A stretch of 64,000 bases of DNA from Asticcacaulis excentricus (GTDB taxonomy: Bacteria; Pseudomonadota; Alphaproteobacteria; Caulobacterales; Caulobacteraceae). Made by a program: the position numbers and the translations under genes. Within the stretch, counting starts at the first letter, position 1; the number at the start of each line of letters is the position of its first letter. Below are positions 1 through 10,103 of this stretch, in pieces. The notes under the pieces were generated by a model. The model was given only the letters and a program-made list of their open reading frames with translations, ran no database searches and was not told the DNA's origin. The stretch spans positions 774,001 through 838,000 of the forward strand of contig NZ_AP018828.1 in assembly GCF_003966695.1 (NCBI RefSeq). The letters run 5' to 3'.

Positions 1-31
1 CAAGCGCCGTCTTGCCGGTCAGTTCAAACAT
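1..31 (-). CDS. fabG: FabG 3-oxoacyl-ACP reductase, 5' end only
   Basis: The first 31 bases encode, on the minus strand, a start codon followed by MFELTGKTAL, the usual N-terminus of FabG, the NADPH-dependent ketoacyl-ACP reductase of fatty acid elongation. The ATG is at 29-31 and the gene continues off the window. It sits 27 bp downstream of fabD on the same strand, the classic fabD-fabG order. Only ten codons are visible, so the call rests on the peptide start plus the neighbour. Confidence 0.8.
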   Translation of the reverse strand, partial: MFELTGKTAL

Positions 32-58
32 AGGTGTCTCCTGTGAGAAGGAAAAAAA

Positions 59-1003
59 TCAGAGGCTTTTGGCAAACGCTTCAAAATCCGCCGCGCCATT
101 CAGCGCCACGGCTTCGGAGTCGGGGGCCAGACGCTTGATCATGCCGCTCAGCACCTTGCCCGCGCCAAGCTCGGCAAACTGCGTCACGCCGCCGTCCTGC
201 GCCAGCCACTGCACCGACTCGCGCCAGCGCACGCGGCCCGTCACCTGCTCGATCAGCAGCGGCGCAAACTGCGCCTTGTCGCCGACCGGCTGGGCCGTGA
301 CATTGGCCACCAGCACGGACTTCGGGTCATGGAAGGTGGTCTTGGACAGGGCCTCAGCCATTTCCTCGGCCGCCGGCTGCATCAGCGGACTGTGGAAAGG
401 TGCAGACACATTGAGCAGCATGGCCTTGGCCCCCAGTTCCTTCGCCTTTTCGACCGCCAGATCGACGGCGGCCTTTTCACCGGAAATCACCACCTGCCCG
501 GCATTATTGTCATTGGCCACGACGACCACACCTGCGGCACGTCCGGCTTCGCAGGCGGCTTCGGCCAGGGCCAGATCGGCCTTGGCCCCGATCAGGGCCG
601 CCATAGCGCCCTGCCCCACCGGCACGGCGCGCTGCATGGCCTGACCGCGCAGTTTCAACAGTCTGGCCGCGTCCGCAAGCGTCAGCACCTCCATCGCCGC
701 CAGCGCCGAATATTCGCCCAGCGAGTGACCGGCGCAGAAAGCGGCCTTCGACACATCAACCCCGAAATCCGCCTTCAGCACGCGAACAACCGCCAGCGAA
801 ACGGCCATCAGGGCGGGCTGCGCATTTTCGGTCAGTGTCAGGTCGGCTTCCGGGCCTTCGCGCATCAGCCGGAGCAGGTCCTGCCCCAACACCTCGTTGA
901 CTTCGCCGAAGACCTCACGGGCAGCCGCGAAATTATCGAACAGCTCGCTCCCCATGCCGACGCTCTGAGAGCCCTGTCCCGGAAAAACGAATGCCAGAGT
1001 CAT
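59..1003 (-). CDS. fabD: FabD malonyl-CoA:ACP transacylase
   Basis: This enzyme transfers malonyl from CoA to acyl carrier protein in the cytoplasm, supplying elongation units for type II fatty acid synthesis. The protein (314 aa) opens with MTLAFVFPGQGSQ, the FabD signature. It has the nucleophile elbow GHSLGE with the active-site Ser near residue 95 and the conserved APFHSPLM segment with the catalytic His. I chose the ATG at 1003 because the family begins immediately before the FPGQGSQ motif; upstream in-frame codons look non-coding. It is followed by fabG on the same strand. Confidence 0.97.
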   Translation of the reverse strand: MTLAFVFPGQGSQSVGMGSELFDNFAAAREVFGEVNEVLGQDLLRLMREGPEADLTLTENAQPALMAVSLAVVRVLKADFGVDVSKAAFCAGHSLGEYSALAAMEVLTLADAARLLKLRGQAMQRAVPVGQGAMAALIGAKADLALAEAACEAGRAAGVVVVANDNNAGQVVISGEKAAVDLAVEKAKELGAKAMLLNVSAPFHSPLMQPAAEEMAEALSKTTFHDPKSVLVANVTAQPVGDKAQFAPLLIEQVTGRVRWRESVQWLAQDGGVTQFAELGAGKVLSGMIKRLAPDSEAVALNGAADFEAFAKSL

Positions 1004-1209
1004 GTAATGCCTTGTCCCGACCAGTTGATTTGAGCGGCATGGGTTAGGGCAATCCGCCCCCAAGGGCAAGAGGCTTGCGCCCCGCCCCGACGGACACCGC
1101 TGATCTGATCGACATGAAAAACGGTTGTAGGTGACCGCAAATATTCGTAAAGATAGAAGCGATTGAGGACGGTTGGGCCGTCCACGGAGAAGGGTCTAAG
1201 GGGGATTTC

Positions 1210-3162
1210 ATGCGTATGCTCAAACACAGCGTCTTTGCAGGCGTTCTGGCGGCCTGTGCCTTTTCGACGGCGGCCGAAGCTGATCCGGCCAATACACTGG
1301 GGCCACCGCCGCCACTGACGGCCTTTAGCAAATTACCGGACATTGATAAGGTCGCCCTGTCGCCCGACGGGAAGCGTATCGCCCTGATTAAAGGGTACGG
1401 GGCCCAACGCCTCTTGCTGGATATTGACCTTGAAAAGGATGACTTCAAAGCGCTGAAGGTCGGCGATGTGAAGGTCCGCTCGCTGTTTTGGGGGGATGAG
1501 ACGCGCATCATCCTGATTTCGTCGCAATCCGTTTATCTGCGCGACTTTGTCGGCGGCAAGGATGAGTATTATTCGGGACAAATACTCGATTTGTCGCGCA
1601 ACAAGACCTTCGCGATGTTTGATAATGTGGAGGGTTTTTATCCCATCGTTATGGGCGATTATAACCGCATCAAGATCAAGGACGCTTACCGGGTCACCGC
1701 CTCCAACGTCAAAATTCAGGGCGAGGGCCTGCGCAGTCTGTATAATTTCGATCTGAATACCGGGCGCGGTCGTGAAATGGAGGTTGTGCCCCATCACGTT
1801 CAAAACTGGATCGTGCGTCCGGATGGCGAGATCATGGCGCGGGCCGAATATGATCGTGACACCAGGGTGTGGACGCTGCGTTACCGGCAGAATGGCAAGT
1901 ATCGTGCGATCTACTCGGAAAAGCAGTTGCTGGACGCCCCGTCTCTTTTGGGACGCGGCCGCGATGACGAATCGGTGCTGGTCTATATCAATGCTGGCGA
2001 AAAGGCCGGCAACTATTACGAAGTCTTCCCGGATGGCCGGTTCAGCGAGCCTCTGGATACCAAGGGCAGCAATGTCGGCACCTTCTATCATCCGGCGACG
2101 GGCAAGCTGGCGGGATTTATCAACTACAGCCCCGATGGCCTCGCCTATACCTTCTTTGCCCCTGATCTGGCCAGCCTGCCACGTCTGATCGAAAAAGGGA
2201 TGCCAGACTATACCTACCGCAGCCTTGTGGACGTTTCGGATGATGGCAAAAAGATTATTGTCTATGGCGAAGGCCCTGGCGATCCCGGCTCCTACTACTT
2301 TATCGACTACACCACCAGAAGCTTCAAGATCGTAGGGCAAACGCGCCCCGAAGTGCCTGCAGAATGGGTCGCCGAAAAACGCAAGGTGACCTATAAGGCG
2401 GCGGACGGGCTGGAGATTAACGGCTACCTGACCCTGCCGCCGGGTCGGGAAGCGAAAAACCTGCCGCTTATCGTGCTGCCGCATGGCGGGCCAGAGTCCT
2501 ATGACGACATCAGCTACGAGTGGATGTCTCAGGCCATTGCCTCGCGCGGCTATGCCGTCCTGCAACCCAATTTCCGCGGCTCCAGCGGCTATGGGGAGGC
2601 CTTTACGGAAAAGGGCTATGGCGAATGGGGCCGCAAAATGCAGACCGACCTGTCGGACGGCGTGCGCTATCTGGCCAAGGAAGGCACGATCGACCCCAAG
2701 CGGGTGTGCATCGTCGGTGCCTCCTACGGTGGCTATGCGGCCATGGCGGGCGCGACGCTCGATCCCGGCGTCTATCGCTGCGCCAGCGGCATTGCGCCCG
2801 TCACCAATCTCAAGAAGATGATTTCTTACGAAGAAGAGTCCGTCGGCTATGATAAAAAGGCTCGGAAGGTGCTCTACTGGAAGCGTTTTCTGGGCGATGA
2901 AAGCCGCTGGGCGGAGGTGTCTCCGGACCTGAAAGCGGCCAATGTCACCATCCCCATCCAACTGATTCACGGCAAGGACGACACGGTCGTGCCGATTGAT
3001 CAGAGCTACCGGATGCGCGACGCCCTCAAAAAAGCCGGTAAGGAGGTTGATCTGATTTTATTGAAAGACGAGGATCACCACCTGTCGCGTGAAGCGACCC
3101 GTGTGCAGACCATGGATGCCGTGGTCAGCTTCATCGAAAAGCACAACCCGCCTTACCAATGA
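1210..3162 (+). CDS. Secreted S9-family (prolyl oligopeptidase-type) peptidase
   Basis: A 650-aa serine peptidase of the S9 / acylaminoacyl-peptidase type. A hydrophobic signal peptide (about residues 1-24, ending AEADP) suggests export. The middle is a beta-propeller-like region and the C-terminal third is an alpha/beta hydrolase domain. The nucleophile is in GASYGG (Ser about 505), the Asp is in the HGKDDTVVP segment, and the His is in DEDHHLS near the C-terminus. The PHGGPES segment is typical of the oxyanion region. It is divergent from fabD and stands alone. The natural substrate is unknown. The family is secure, the specificity is not. Confidence 0.9.
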   Translation: MRMLKHSVFAGVLAACAFSTAAEADPANTLGPPPPLTAFSKLPDIDKVALSPDGKRIALIKGYGAQRLLLDIDLEKDDFKALKVGDVKVRSLFWGDETRIILISSQSVYLRDFVGGKDEYYSGQILDLSRNKTFAMFDNVEGFYPIVMGDYNRIKIKDAYRVTASNVKIQGEGLRSLYNFDLNTGRGREMEVVPHHVQNWIVRPDGEIMARAEYDRDTRVWTLRYRQNGKYRAIYSEKQLLDAPSLLGRGRDDESVLVYINAGEKAGNYYEVFPDGRFSEPLDTKGSNVGTFYHPATGKLAGFINYSPDGLAYTFFAPDLASLPRLIEKGMPDYTYRSLVDVSDDGKKIIVYGEGPGDPGSYYFIDYTTRSFKIVGQTRPEVPAEWVAEKRKVTYKAADGLEINGYLTLPPGREAKNLPLIVLPHGGPESYDDISYEWMSQAIASRGYAVLQPNFRGSSGYGEAFTEKGYGEWGRKMQTDLSDGVRYLAKEGTIDPKRVCIVGASYGGYAAMAGATLDPGVYRCASGIAPVTNLKKMISYEEESVGYDKKARKVLYWKRFLGDESRWAEVSPDLKAANVTIPIQLIHGKDDTVVPIDQSYRMRDALKKAGKEVDLILLKDEDHHLSREATRVQTMDAVVSFIEKHNPPYQ

Positions 3163-3168
3163 GGACCA

Positions 3169-3205
3169 CTTGTCCATTGCAAGCTTTTACGTTGCAATGG
3201 ACAAG
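3169..3205. terminator. Perfect 14-bp inverted repeat after the S9 peptidase
   Basis: Arms 3169-3182 and 3192-3205 are exact reverse complements (CTTGTCCATTGCAA and its complement) with a 9-nt loop. It begins 7 bp after the stop codon. No T-run follows, so it may act as a transcript-end stabilising hairpin or protein-binding palindrome rather than a standard intrinsic terminator. Confidence 0.55.
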
Positions 3206-3282
3206 TCAAATCCGGCCAGATTATCTGAGCCAAGGGCGGCAAACCGTCGTATAAGACGTTACAAATCCAATGGAGACGTCCC

Positions 3283-3810
3283 ATGATCACCCGTGCCGCT
3301 CTGATTGCCGCTGCCTTTGCCCTTACCGCCGCCTCCCCCGCCCTTGCCGCGCTCAAGGTGGGCGACAAGGCGCCCGACTTCATGGTCAAGGCCGCCACCA
3401 ATGGCAAGGTTCATGATTTTTCGCTGAAATCGGCCCTGAAGCAGGGCCCGGTGATCGTGTACTTCTATCCCAAGGCCTTTACCGGTGGCTGTTCGCTGGA
3501 GGCGCGTCAGTTTTCCGAGAACATGGACAAGTTCGCCGCCAAAAAGATCAGCGTTGTGGGCCTTTCGGCGGATGATGTGCCGACGCTTCAGAAGTTCTCG
3601 ACCGCGGACTGCGGCGGCAAGTTCCCGGTGGGCTCCGACAAGGGGGCCAAGATTGCTGAAAAATACGACGCCAAGCTGCCGGCGGTGCCCATGTCGGGCC
3701 GCGTTTCCTACGTGATCAGCAAGGATGGCAAGATCGCTTTCGTGCATGACTCGAAAGACGCTGCCACCCACGTCCCCAGCCTGCTGGCCGCCGCGAATGG
3801 CCTGAAATAA
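3283..3810 (+). CDS. Periplasmic AhpC/TSA-type peroxiredoxin
   Basis: A 175-aa thioredoxin-fold peroxiredoxin that reduces peroxides through a peroxidatic cysteine. A signal peptide is visible (residues 1-23, cleavage after ALA), so it should work in the periplasm. The core has VGDKAPDF near the mature N-terminus and VIVYFYPKAFTGGC, placing the peroxidatic Cys at about 70 with the preceding Thr and the later conserved Arg (SGRVSYVI). The usual P-G-C-T context is replaced by G-G-C-S, a mild departure. A second Cys occurs in TADCGG. A cytosolic relative (bcp) lies at 34.3 kb. Confidence 0.88.
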   Translation: MITRAALIAAAFALTAASPALAALKVGDKAPDFMVKAATNGKVHDFSLKSALKQGPVIVYFYPKAFTGGCSLEARQFSENMDKFAAKKISVVGLSADDVPTLQKFSTADCGGKFPVGSDKGAKIAEKYDAKLPAVPMSGRVSYVISKDGKIAFVHDSKDAATHVPSLLAAANGLK

Positions 3811-3823
3811 CGGCTTTTCCGAA

Positions 3824-3948
3824 CCGTAATCGCGTCAAAACGCGGCGAAACGGGTGTGTTTCGAGAACCGGCGCGCAGCTTAACCTTGTACGTGAGCACC
3901 GTAAGCGCAGAAAGCGCCCGTTGCAGACCGTTTTCTCGCGATTACCGA
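3824..3948. repeat. Dispersed intergenic repeat, copy A
   Basis: This 125-bp stretch has partly inverted ends (GTAATCGCG near 3826 and CGCGATTAC near 3938). It contains a core, GTACGTGAGCAC at 3888-3899, that recurs at 41661 in a similar setting. Together they suggest a dispersed repeat family lying beside ribosomal protein operons. Function unknown. Confidence 0.5.
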
Positions 3949-4039
3949 GACTTGATTATGCGGGAGTTATAGACTATAGCGCCCGCTTCGCTTGCGTGGT
4001 GGTCATCCCTCATTGTGAGGAGCCATGATCCATCGTGTG

Positions 4040-4091
4040 TCCGGGACTTCCGCCCGGATGCGCGCCACCCCGCTCAACGGAAGAGGACCAA
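4040..4091 (+). promoter_or_regulatory. Possible S6:S18-type leader hairpin before rpsF
   Basis: A GC hairpin (TCCGGG at 4040-4045 pairing with CCCGGA at 4053-4058, loop ACTTCCG containing CCG) lies directly upstream of rpsF. Autoregulatory S6:S18 leaders with an exposed CCG are known for this operon in many bacteria. Here the match is only structural and positional, so this is a weak call. Confidence 0.25.
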
Positions 4092-4466
4092 ATGGCACTT
4101 TATGAACACGTCGTGCTCGCACGGCAGGACATTTCGCCGCAACAGGCGGAAGGTCTCAACGATACCCTCAAGGCGCTGATCGAAGAACTGGGCGGCTCGG
4201 TCGCCAAGATCGAATACTGGGGTCTGCGCAACCTCACCTACCGCGTGAAGAAGAACCGCAAGGCGCACTACTCGCTGCTGGCCATTGATGCGCCGGCCGC
4301 CGCCGTAAAGGAAATGGAACGTCAGTTGTCGATCAACGAAGACGTCATCCGCTTCCTGACCGTTCGCGTCGAAGAGCTGGATCTGGAACTGTCGCCGGTT
4401 CTGTCGCGTCGTGACCGTCCGGAGCGCGCTGAGCGTTCCGAACGTGCTGAATTCGCTGAGCAATAA
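4092..4466 (+). CDS. rpsF: 30S ribosomal protein S6
   Basis: S6 binds the central domain of 16S rRNA together with S18. The protein (124 aa) begins [15 protein letters not shown] and contains [18 protein letters not shown]-like features of S6 (here [18 protein letters not shown]). Its C-terminal tail is rich in Arg and Glu. The ATG at 4092 is preceded by an AGAGGA ribosome-binding site; an upstream in-frame start would add unrelated residues. It is first gene of rpsF-rpsR-rplI with 12-bp gaps. Confidence 0.98.
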   Translation: MALYEHVVLARQDISPQQAEGLNDTLKALIEELGGSVAKIEYWGLRNLTYRVKKNRKAHYSLLAIDAPAAAVKEMERQLSINEDVIRFLTVRVEELDLELSPVLSRRDRPERAERSERAEFAEQ

Positions 4467-4478
4467 GGAGATCTGAAG

Positions 4479-4757
4479 ATGGCTGAAGACACTATCGCCG
4501 CCACTCCGGGCGCTCCCGTCGGCTCCGCTCCGGCTCGTCGTCCGTTTTTCCGCCGCCGCAAGGTGTGCCCGTTCTCCGGCGCCAACGCCCCGAAGATCGA
4601 CTACAAGGACGTGAAGCTGCTGCAACGCTACATCTCCGAGCGCGGCAAGATCGTGCCGTCGCGCATCACCGCTGTGTCGCAAAAGAAGCAACGTGAGCTG
4701 GCCAAGGCCATCAAGCGCGCCCGCTTCTTGGCACTTCTGCCCTACGTCGTGAAGTAA
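4479..4757 (+). CDS. rpsR: 30S ribosomal protein S18
   Basis: S18 (92 aa) pairs with S6 on the platform of the small subunit. The conserved core is easy to see: [35 protein letters not shown] in pieces, then [20 protein letters not shown]. An alpha-type Ala/Pro-rich N-terminal extension of about 15 residues precedes the core. A good Shine-Dalgarno (AAGGAG) is present 8 bp before the ATG. Confidence 0.98.
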   Translation: MAEDTIAATPGAPVGSAPARRPFFRRRKVCPFSGANAPKIDYKDVKLLQRYISERGKIVPSRITAVSQKKQRELAKAIKRARFLALLPYVVK

Positions 4758-4769
4758 GGAGACGCACCC

Positions 4770-5354
4770 ATGAAAGTTGTTCTCCTGGAACGCGTTGAAA
4801 ATCTGGGCGTTATCGGTGACGTCGTGTCGGTTAAGGACGGCTTTGCCCGTAACTTCCTGCTGCCGCGTCACAAGGCCCTGCGCGCCACGACCGCCAATCT
4901 GAAGTTCTTTGAAGCTCAGAAGGAACAGATCGTCGCCCGTAACGCCGCCGCTCGCTCGGCCGCCGAAACGCAAGGCGCCGAACTGGACGGTCAGCAGTAC
5001 GTGATCATCCGTCAGGCGGGTGAAACCGGTCAGCTCTACGGTTCGGTCACCGGCCGTGACGTCGCCGACGCGGTCGCCGAAACCGGCGGCAAGGTCGAGC
5101 GCAATCAAATCGTTCTCGATACCCCGATCAAGACCCTCGGCCTGCACACCCTCAAGGTGCGCCTGCATGCCGAAGTCACGATCTCGATCACGGTCAACGT
5201 CGCGCGTTCGGCTGAAGAAGCCGAGCGTCAGGCCGCGGGCGAAAACGTTATCGCCTCGCAGTTTGAAGAAGACCGTCTGGCTGACGAAGCCGCCGCTGCC
5301 GACCTTCTCGAAGGCGGCGCCGGTCAGGCCATCGAAGAGTCGTACGAGTATTAA
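4770..5354 (+). CDS. rplI: 50S ribosomal protein L9
   Basis: L9 (194 aa) begins MKVVLLERVENLG and carries the diagnostic GDVVSVKDGFARNFLLP segment of the N-terminal domain that binds 23S rRNA. A central helix and a C-terminal domain with GLHTLKVRLHAEV follow. An acidic Ala/Glu-rich tail makes it longer than the ~150-aa E. coli protein, as is common in alphaproteobacteria. AAGGAG precedes the start. An intrinsic terminator follows. Confidence 0.98.
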   Translation: MKVVLLERVENLGVIGDVVSVKDGFARNFLLPRHKALRATTANLKFFEAQKEQIVARNAAARSAAETQGAELDGQQYVIIRQAGETGQLYGSVTGRDVADAVAETGGKVERNQIVLDTPIKTLGLHTLKVRLHAEVTISITVNVARSAEEAERQAAGENVIASQFEEDRLADEAAAADLLEGGAGQAIEESYEY

Positions 5355-5383
5355 TCCCAAAAGGATTTGTACCTTTTCTACGG

Positions 5384-5418
5384 AAAACCCCTGAGCCTCA
5401 CGGTTCAGGGGTTTTTTC
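5384..5418 (+). terminator. Intrinsic terminator of the rpsF-rpsR-rplI operon
   Basis: AACCCCTGA (5386-5394) pairs with TCAGGGGTT (5405-5413) and is followed by a T6 run. Confidence 0.9.
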
Positions 5419-5475
5419 GTATATTGTCTCCACAGACATAAGATTCACCAAAAAACTTACCTATGGGGGAGCACC

Positions 5476-6111
5476 ATGAAGGAAGTACCGGCACCTGCCA
5501 CACTGATGCCGTTGTTCGTCACAGAGGTCTATCGCACCGATCTGGCGGACAGTCCGGCAGAGCCCCTTCTGACACGACTGGAAGCCGCTTCGATGCGTCT
5601 GGCGCAAACCGACACGGCCGGGCGTAACTGGTCCAGACGTCAGGGCTATCTCGGCTACACGTCTTATGAAAGCATAGTTGACCTTAGGACCGAAGACCCG
5701 GCATTCAGCGAACTGATAGATATGCTGGACGTTCAGGTGACTCTATATGCGCGTCTGATTGAACTGGACCTTCGCGGTAAAACCCCGCGCATGGCGACTA
5801 TGTGGATCAACCTGCTTGAGCAGGGTGGTGCCCATTCGGCGCACATCCACACCCACAGCGCCTTTTCTGGCACGCTGTACCTGACAGTGCCCAACGGGTC
5901 CGGTGCCCTGCAGTTTGAAGATCCGCGACTGGGCTTTATGATGTGCGCACCACAACGCCTGCCCTCAGCACTCCCCTTTCGTCAGACCTTCGTGCCTGTG
6001 CCCCCGGCCCGCGGCACCTTGCTCCTGTGGGAAAGCTGGCTTAGGCATGAGGTTGCGACTAATCAAAGCCCGCACTCACGCTTGTCGATCAGCTTCAACT
6101 ACACGCTTTGA
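5476..6111 (+). CDS. Putative 2OG-Fe(II) oxygenase (TIGR02466-like)
   Basis: A 211-aa protein with the layout of the TIGR02466 group of putative 2-oxoglutarate/Fe(II) oxygenases. A His cluster HIHTHSAFSGTLYL (about residue 120) leads into a jelly-roll strand. It is followed by FEDPR, a late VPPARGTLLLWESWLRHEV holding the distal His, and RLSISFN with an Arg that could bind the 2OG carboxylate. These residues are visible; the metal and co-substrate roles are inferred from the family. The substrate is unknown. The start follows a GGGGGAG site 7 bp upstream. It stands alone between two operons. Confidence 0.75.
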   Translation: MKEVPAPATLMPLFVTEVYRTDLADSPAEPLLTRLEAASMRLAQTDTAGRNWSRRQGYLGYTSYESIVDLRTEDPAFSELIDMLDVQVTLYARLIELDLRGKTPRMATMWINLLEQGGAHSAHIHTHSAFSGTLYLTVPNGSGALQFEDPRLGFMMCAPQRLPSALPFRQTFVPVPPARGTLLLWESWLRHEVATNQSPHSRLSISFNYTL

Positions 6112-6824
<713 letters not shown>

Positions 6825-6866
6825 TCCTCCCCAAACTACCCAACCAAAAACCCAGGGCGTCAAAAA

Positions 6867-8273
6867 ATGACCGCAGCAGACATTCTCAAGCTCATCAAGG
6901 AAAAGGACGTCAAGTACGTTGACGTTCGCTTCACCGACGTTCGCGGCAAGATGCAGCATGTGACCTTCGACATCGATCTCGTCGATGAAGACTTCCTCAA
7001 TGACGGCACCATGTTCGACGGTTCGTCGATCGCCGGCTGGAAGGCCATCAACGAATCCGACATGAAGCTGCGCCCGGACCTGAAGACGGCCTATATCGAC
7101 CCCTTCTATCAGCAGACGACCCTCTTCCTGTTCTGCGACGTCATCAATCCGGACACCAACGAGCCCTATAACCGCGACCCGCGCTCGATCGCCAAGAAGG
7201 CGCTCGCCTACGTGCAGTCGGCCGGCATCGGCGACACCGTCTATTTCGGTCCGGAAGCCGAATTCTTCCTGTTCGACGACGTCCGCTGGTCGATCGCCCC
7301 GAACAATACCGGCTTCTCCTTCGACTCTTCGGAACTGCCGATCAATTCGGCCAAGGAATATGCCGAAGGCAATATGGGTCACCGTCCGGGCCCGAAGGGC
7401 GGCTACTTCCCGGTTAACCCGGTCGACTCGTGCCAGGACCTGCGCGGCGAAATGCTCGCCGTCATGGGCGAACTGGGCATGGAACCGGAAAAGCACCACC
7501 ACGAAGTGGCTCCGGCCCAGCACGAGCTTGGCCTGAAGTTCTCGGACATGCTGACCATGGCCGACCGTACCCAGCTCTATAAGTACGTCGTGCAGAACGT
7601 CGCCCACGCCTATGGCAAGACCGCGACCTTCATGCCGAAGCCGATGTTCGGTGACAACGGTTCGGGCATGCACGTCCACCAGTCGATCTGGAAGAACGGC
7701 AAGCCGCTGTTCGCCGGTGACAAGTATGCCGGCCTGTCGGACCTGTGCCTGTGGTACATCGGCGGCATCATCAAGCACGCCAAGGCCATCAACGCCTTCG
7801 CCAACCCGACGACCAATTCCTACAAGCGTCTGGTTCCGGGCTACGAAGCCCCGGTGAAGCTGGCCTATTCGTCGCGTAACCGTTCGGCCTCGATCCGTAT
7901 TCCGTGGGTCTCCTCGCCGAAGGGCAAGCGTATCGAAGCGCGCTTCCCCGATCCGCTGGGCAACCCCTACCTGACCTTCACCGCCCTGCTGATGGCCGGT
8001 CTCGACGGTATCGAAAACCGTATCGATCCGGGCCCCGCGGCCGACAAGAACCTGTACGACCTGCCGCCGCAAGAGCAAAAGGCCGTGCCGGAAGTCTGCG
8101 GCAGCCTGCGTGAAGCCCTTGACAACCTCGACAAGGACCGCGCCTTCCTCAAGAAGGGTGGCGTGTTCGACGACGACTTCATCGACTCCTACATCGAATT
8201 GAAGATGGAAGAAGTGATGGCCTTCGAACTGCGTCCGCACCCGATCGAGTTCGAGATGTACTACAAGGGCTAA
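6867..8273 (+). CDS. glnA: Glutamine synthetase, type I
   Basis: This enzyme makes glutamine from glutamate, ammonia and ATP. The 468-aa length is standard for GSI-beta. Motifs include [10 protein letters not shown], the metal site [11 protein letters not shown], the NDNGSGMH-like [17 protein letters not shown], and [13 protein letters not shown]. The adenylylation target is Tyr397 in KNLYDLPP. It is regulated through PII and an adenylyltransferase not in this window. It forms an operon with glnB and ends at a strong terminator. Confidence 0.98.
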   Translation: MTAADILKLIKEKDVKYVDVRFTDVRGKMQHVTFDIDLVDEDFLNDGTMFDGSSIAGWKAINESDMKLRPDLKTAYIDPFYQQTTLFLFCDVINPDTNEPYNRDPRSIAKKALAYVQSAGIGDTVYFGPEAEFFLFDDVRWSIAPNNTGFSFDSSELPINSAKEYAEGNMGHRPGPKGGYFPVNPVDSCQDLRGEMLAVMGELGMEPEKHHHEVAPAQHELGLKFSDMLTMADRTQLYKYVVQNVAHAYGKTATFMPKPMFGDNGSGMHVHQSIWKNGKPLFAGDKYAGLSDLCLWYIGGIIKHAKAINAFANPTTNSYKRLVPGYEAPVKLAYSSRNRSASIRIPWVSSPKGKRIEARFPDPLGNPYLTFTALLMAGLDGIENRIDPGPAADKNLYDLPPQEQKAVPEVCGSLREALDNLDKDRAFLKKGGVFDDDFIDSYIELKMEEVMAFELRPHPIEFEMYYKG

Positions 8274-8309
8274 TCTGAACATCTCCCTGCAAAGGGTTGA
8301 TTTCAAAGA

Positions 8310-8342
8310 ACAAGCCGCTCCTGAAAAGGGGCGGCTTGTTTG
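8310..8342 (+). terminator. Terminator after glnA
   Basis: CAAGCCGC (8311-8318) pairs with GCGGCTTG (8331-8338), with further pairing toward the loop, then TTTG. Confidence 0.85.
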
Positions 8343-8606
8343 CGTTTGGCGATCCAAACCACCACCAGATACCGTTACGTCAAGCCGGGTGGAAATTTAA
8401 TTTCAAATGATACCTTTATCGTATCACATGATACCAAAACGTTTTTCTGGGTTTGCGCGTTTCAGACGGCCATATTGACACATAAATGACGCATTGCGCC
8501 CCGCGACGCCCGCTCCTCGCCTCAAGTCTTAATAAAACTCTTTGCGAAACAATCGGATGGCGGCACTCTTCGCGAGTGCAACATCCGCTTATCCAAGGGG
8601 GATAAC
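8343..8606. other. Intergenic region upstream of amtB
   Basis: AT-rich stretch (around 8395-8460) with repeated ATGATAC words (GATACCTTTATCGTATCACATGATACC in pieces), which may contain the amtB promoter. No gene and no clear sigma-54 element. Confidence 0.4.
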
Positions 8607-10046
8607 TTGAAAACGTGGATTAAATTCTCAAAGGTGCTTGCGGCCTCCGCAGCCCTCCTCATGACGGCTCCGGTCGTCACCGTCGCCCACGCGGCGGCTG
8701 TCACTTCCGAAGCTGCGGTTTCGGAAGTGGCCCCGGCCTCAGAGGCCGCTCCGGCTGAAGCGGCTGCGGCCGAAGCGCCGGCTCCGGCCCTGCTCGCTCA
8801 CCAGAAGCCGCTGGAACTGGACCTTGCGTCCTCGTCCTTCGTCTTCCTTTCGACTGCCCTCGTGCTGATGATGACCCTGCCGGGTCTGGCCCTGTTCTAC
8901 GGCGGTATGGTGCGTAAGAAGAACGTCATCGCCACCGTGACGCAATCCGTCGCCGTGTCGTGCGTCGCGGGCATCCTGTGGTATGTCGTCGGCTACAGCC
9001 TGTCCTTCGGGGTGGCTGATAAGGCGCTGTTCGGTCTTCCGGCCGAGACCGTCAACAAGTTCATCGGCGGTTTCGATACGGTCCTGCTGAAGGGCGTCAC
9101 CAAGGATACGGCTTTCAATCTGGCTCCCGGCCTGCCTGAAATGCTGTGGATCTCCTATCAGATGACCTTTGCCATCATCACCCCGGCCCTGATCACCGGC
9201 GCCTTCGCCGAGCGTATCAAGCTGTCGGGTCTGCTGTTGTTCATGGCCCTGTGGTCGGTCTTCGTCTACGCGCCAATCTGTCACCAAGTGTGGGGCGGCG
9301 GCTTCATGGGCAGCATGGGCGTGCTCGACTTCGCCGGTGGCGCCGTTGTTCACGTCAACTCCGGTGTGGCTGGTCTGGTTGCGGCCCTCTTCCTCGGCCG
9401 TCGTAAGGGTTATGGCACCGAAGAAATGGCGCCTAACAACCTGATCTTCGTTATGATCGGCGCCGCGCTCCTGTTCGTCGGCTGGATCGGCTTCAACGCT
9501 GGCTCGGCCTGGACTCCGGACGGCATCGGCGCGGCCGCCCTGCTCAACACGATCCTGGCGGCACTGGCTGCGGCCCTGTCGTGGAAGCTGGTCGAATGGA
9601 CCATCCGTCGCAAGCCGTCGCTGCTTGGCATCCTGTCCGGTCTAGTCGCTGGTCTGGTCGCCATCACCCCGGCTGCGGGCTTCGTCAACCCGACGGGCGC
9701 CCTGATCATCGGCCTGATCGCGGGTCCGGTCTGCTACGTCTTCGCTTCGTGGGTCAAGAAGCTGCTCGGCTACGATGACTCGCTGGACGCCTTCGGCATC
9801 CACGGCGCGGGCGGTGCCCTCGGCGCGGTCCTGACCGGCGTGTTCGCCGATCCGGCGATCAACAGCCTTTCGGAAGGTGCAAGCGTCGGTACGCAGATCA
9901 TGGGTCTGGTTTACACGATCCTGTGGTCGGCCATCGGCACCCTCGTCATCCTCGTCATCTGCAAGTTCACTACGGGCCTGCGCGTGTCGGAAGCGGATGA
10001 AGAAGCGGGTCTCGACTCGGCTCTGCATGACGAAGTGCATCACTAA
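8607..10046 (+). CDS. amtB: Ammonium transporter
   Basis: AmtB-type channel (479 aa) that conducts ammonia/ammonium across the inner membrane. A cleavable signal sequence (about residues 1-30) is followed by an Ala/Pro/Glu linker to about 62, then eleven hydrophobic segments. Family motifs include TLPGLALFYGGMVRKKNV, the FAEAR-like GAFAERIKLSG, DFAGGAVVHVNSGVAGL and DAFGIHGAGGALG. The start appears to be TTG at 8607, preceded by AAGGGGG; no upstream ATG fits and the next ATG lies inside the signal peptide. It sits beside glnBA, suggesting nitrogen control and PII blocking. Confidence 0.96.
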   Translation: MKTWIKFSKVLAASAALLMTAPVVTVAHAAAVTSEAAVSEVAPASEAAPAEAAAAEAPAPALLAHQKPLELDLASSSFVFLSTALVLMMTLPGLALFYGGMVRKKNVIATVTQSVAVSCVAGILWYVVGYSLSFGVADKALFGLPAETVNKFIGGFDTVLLKGVTKDTAFNLAPGLPEMLWISYQMTFAIITPALITGAFAERIKLSGLLLFMALWSVFVYAPICHQVWGGGFMGSMGVLDFAGGAVVHVNSGVAGLVAALFLGRRKGYGTEEMAPNNLIFVMIGAALLFVGWIGFNAGSAWTPDGIGAAALLNTILAALAAALSWKLVEWTIRRKPSLLGILSGLVAGLVAITPAAGFVNPTGALIIGLIAGPVCYVFASWVKKLLGYDDSLDAFGIHGAGGALGAVLTGVFADPAINSLSEGASVGTQIMGLVYTILWSAIGTLVILVICKFTTGLRVSEADEEAGLDSALHDEVHH

Positions 10047-10073
10047 TATTTAAATACAAAATAAATGACATGG

Positions 10074-10103
10074 ATGGAGCGCTTTCGGGCGCTCCATTTT
10101 TTT
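10074..10103 (+). terminator. Terminator after amtB
   Basis: GGAGCGC (10076-10082) pairs with GCGCTCC (10089-10095), followed by a T-rich run. Confidence 0.85.

Noticed and set aside
1333-2970. 545-codon minus-strand frame opposite the S9 peptidase
   Set aside because: Antisense shadow of a clear family member; no ribosome site or recognisable protein.
4074-5360. 428-codon minus-strand frame opposite rpsF-rpsR-rplI
   Set aside because: It covers three certain ribosomal protein genes and their spacers.
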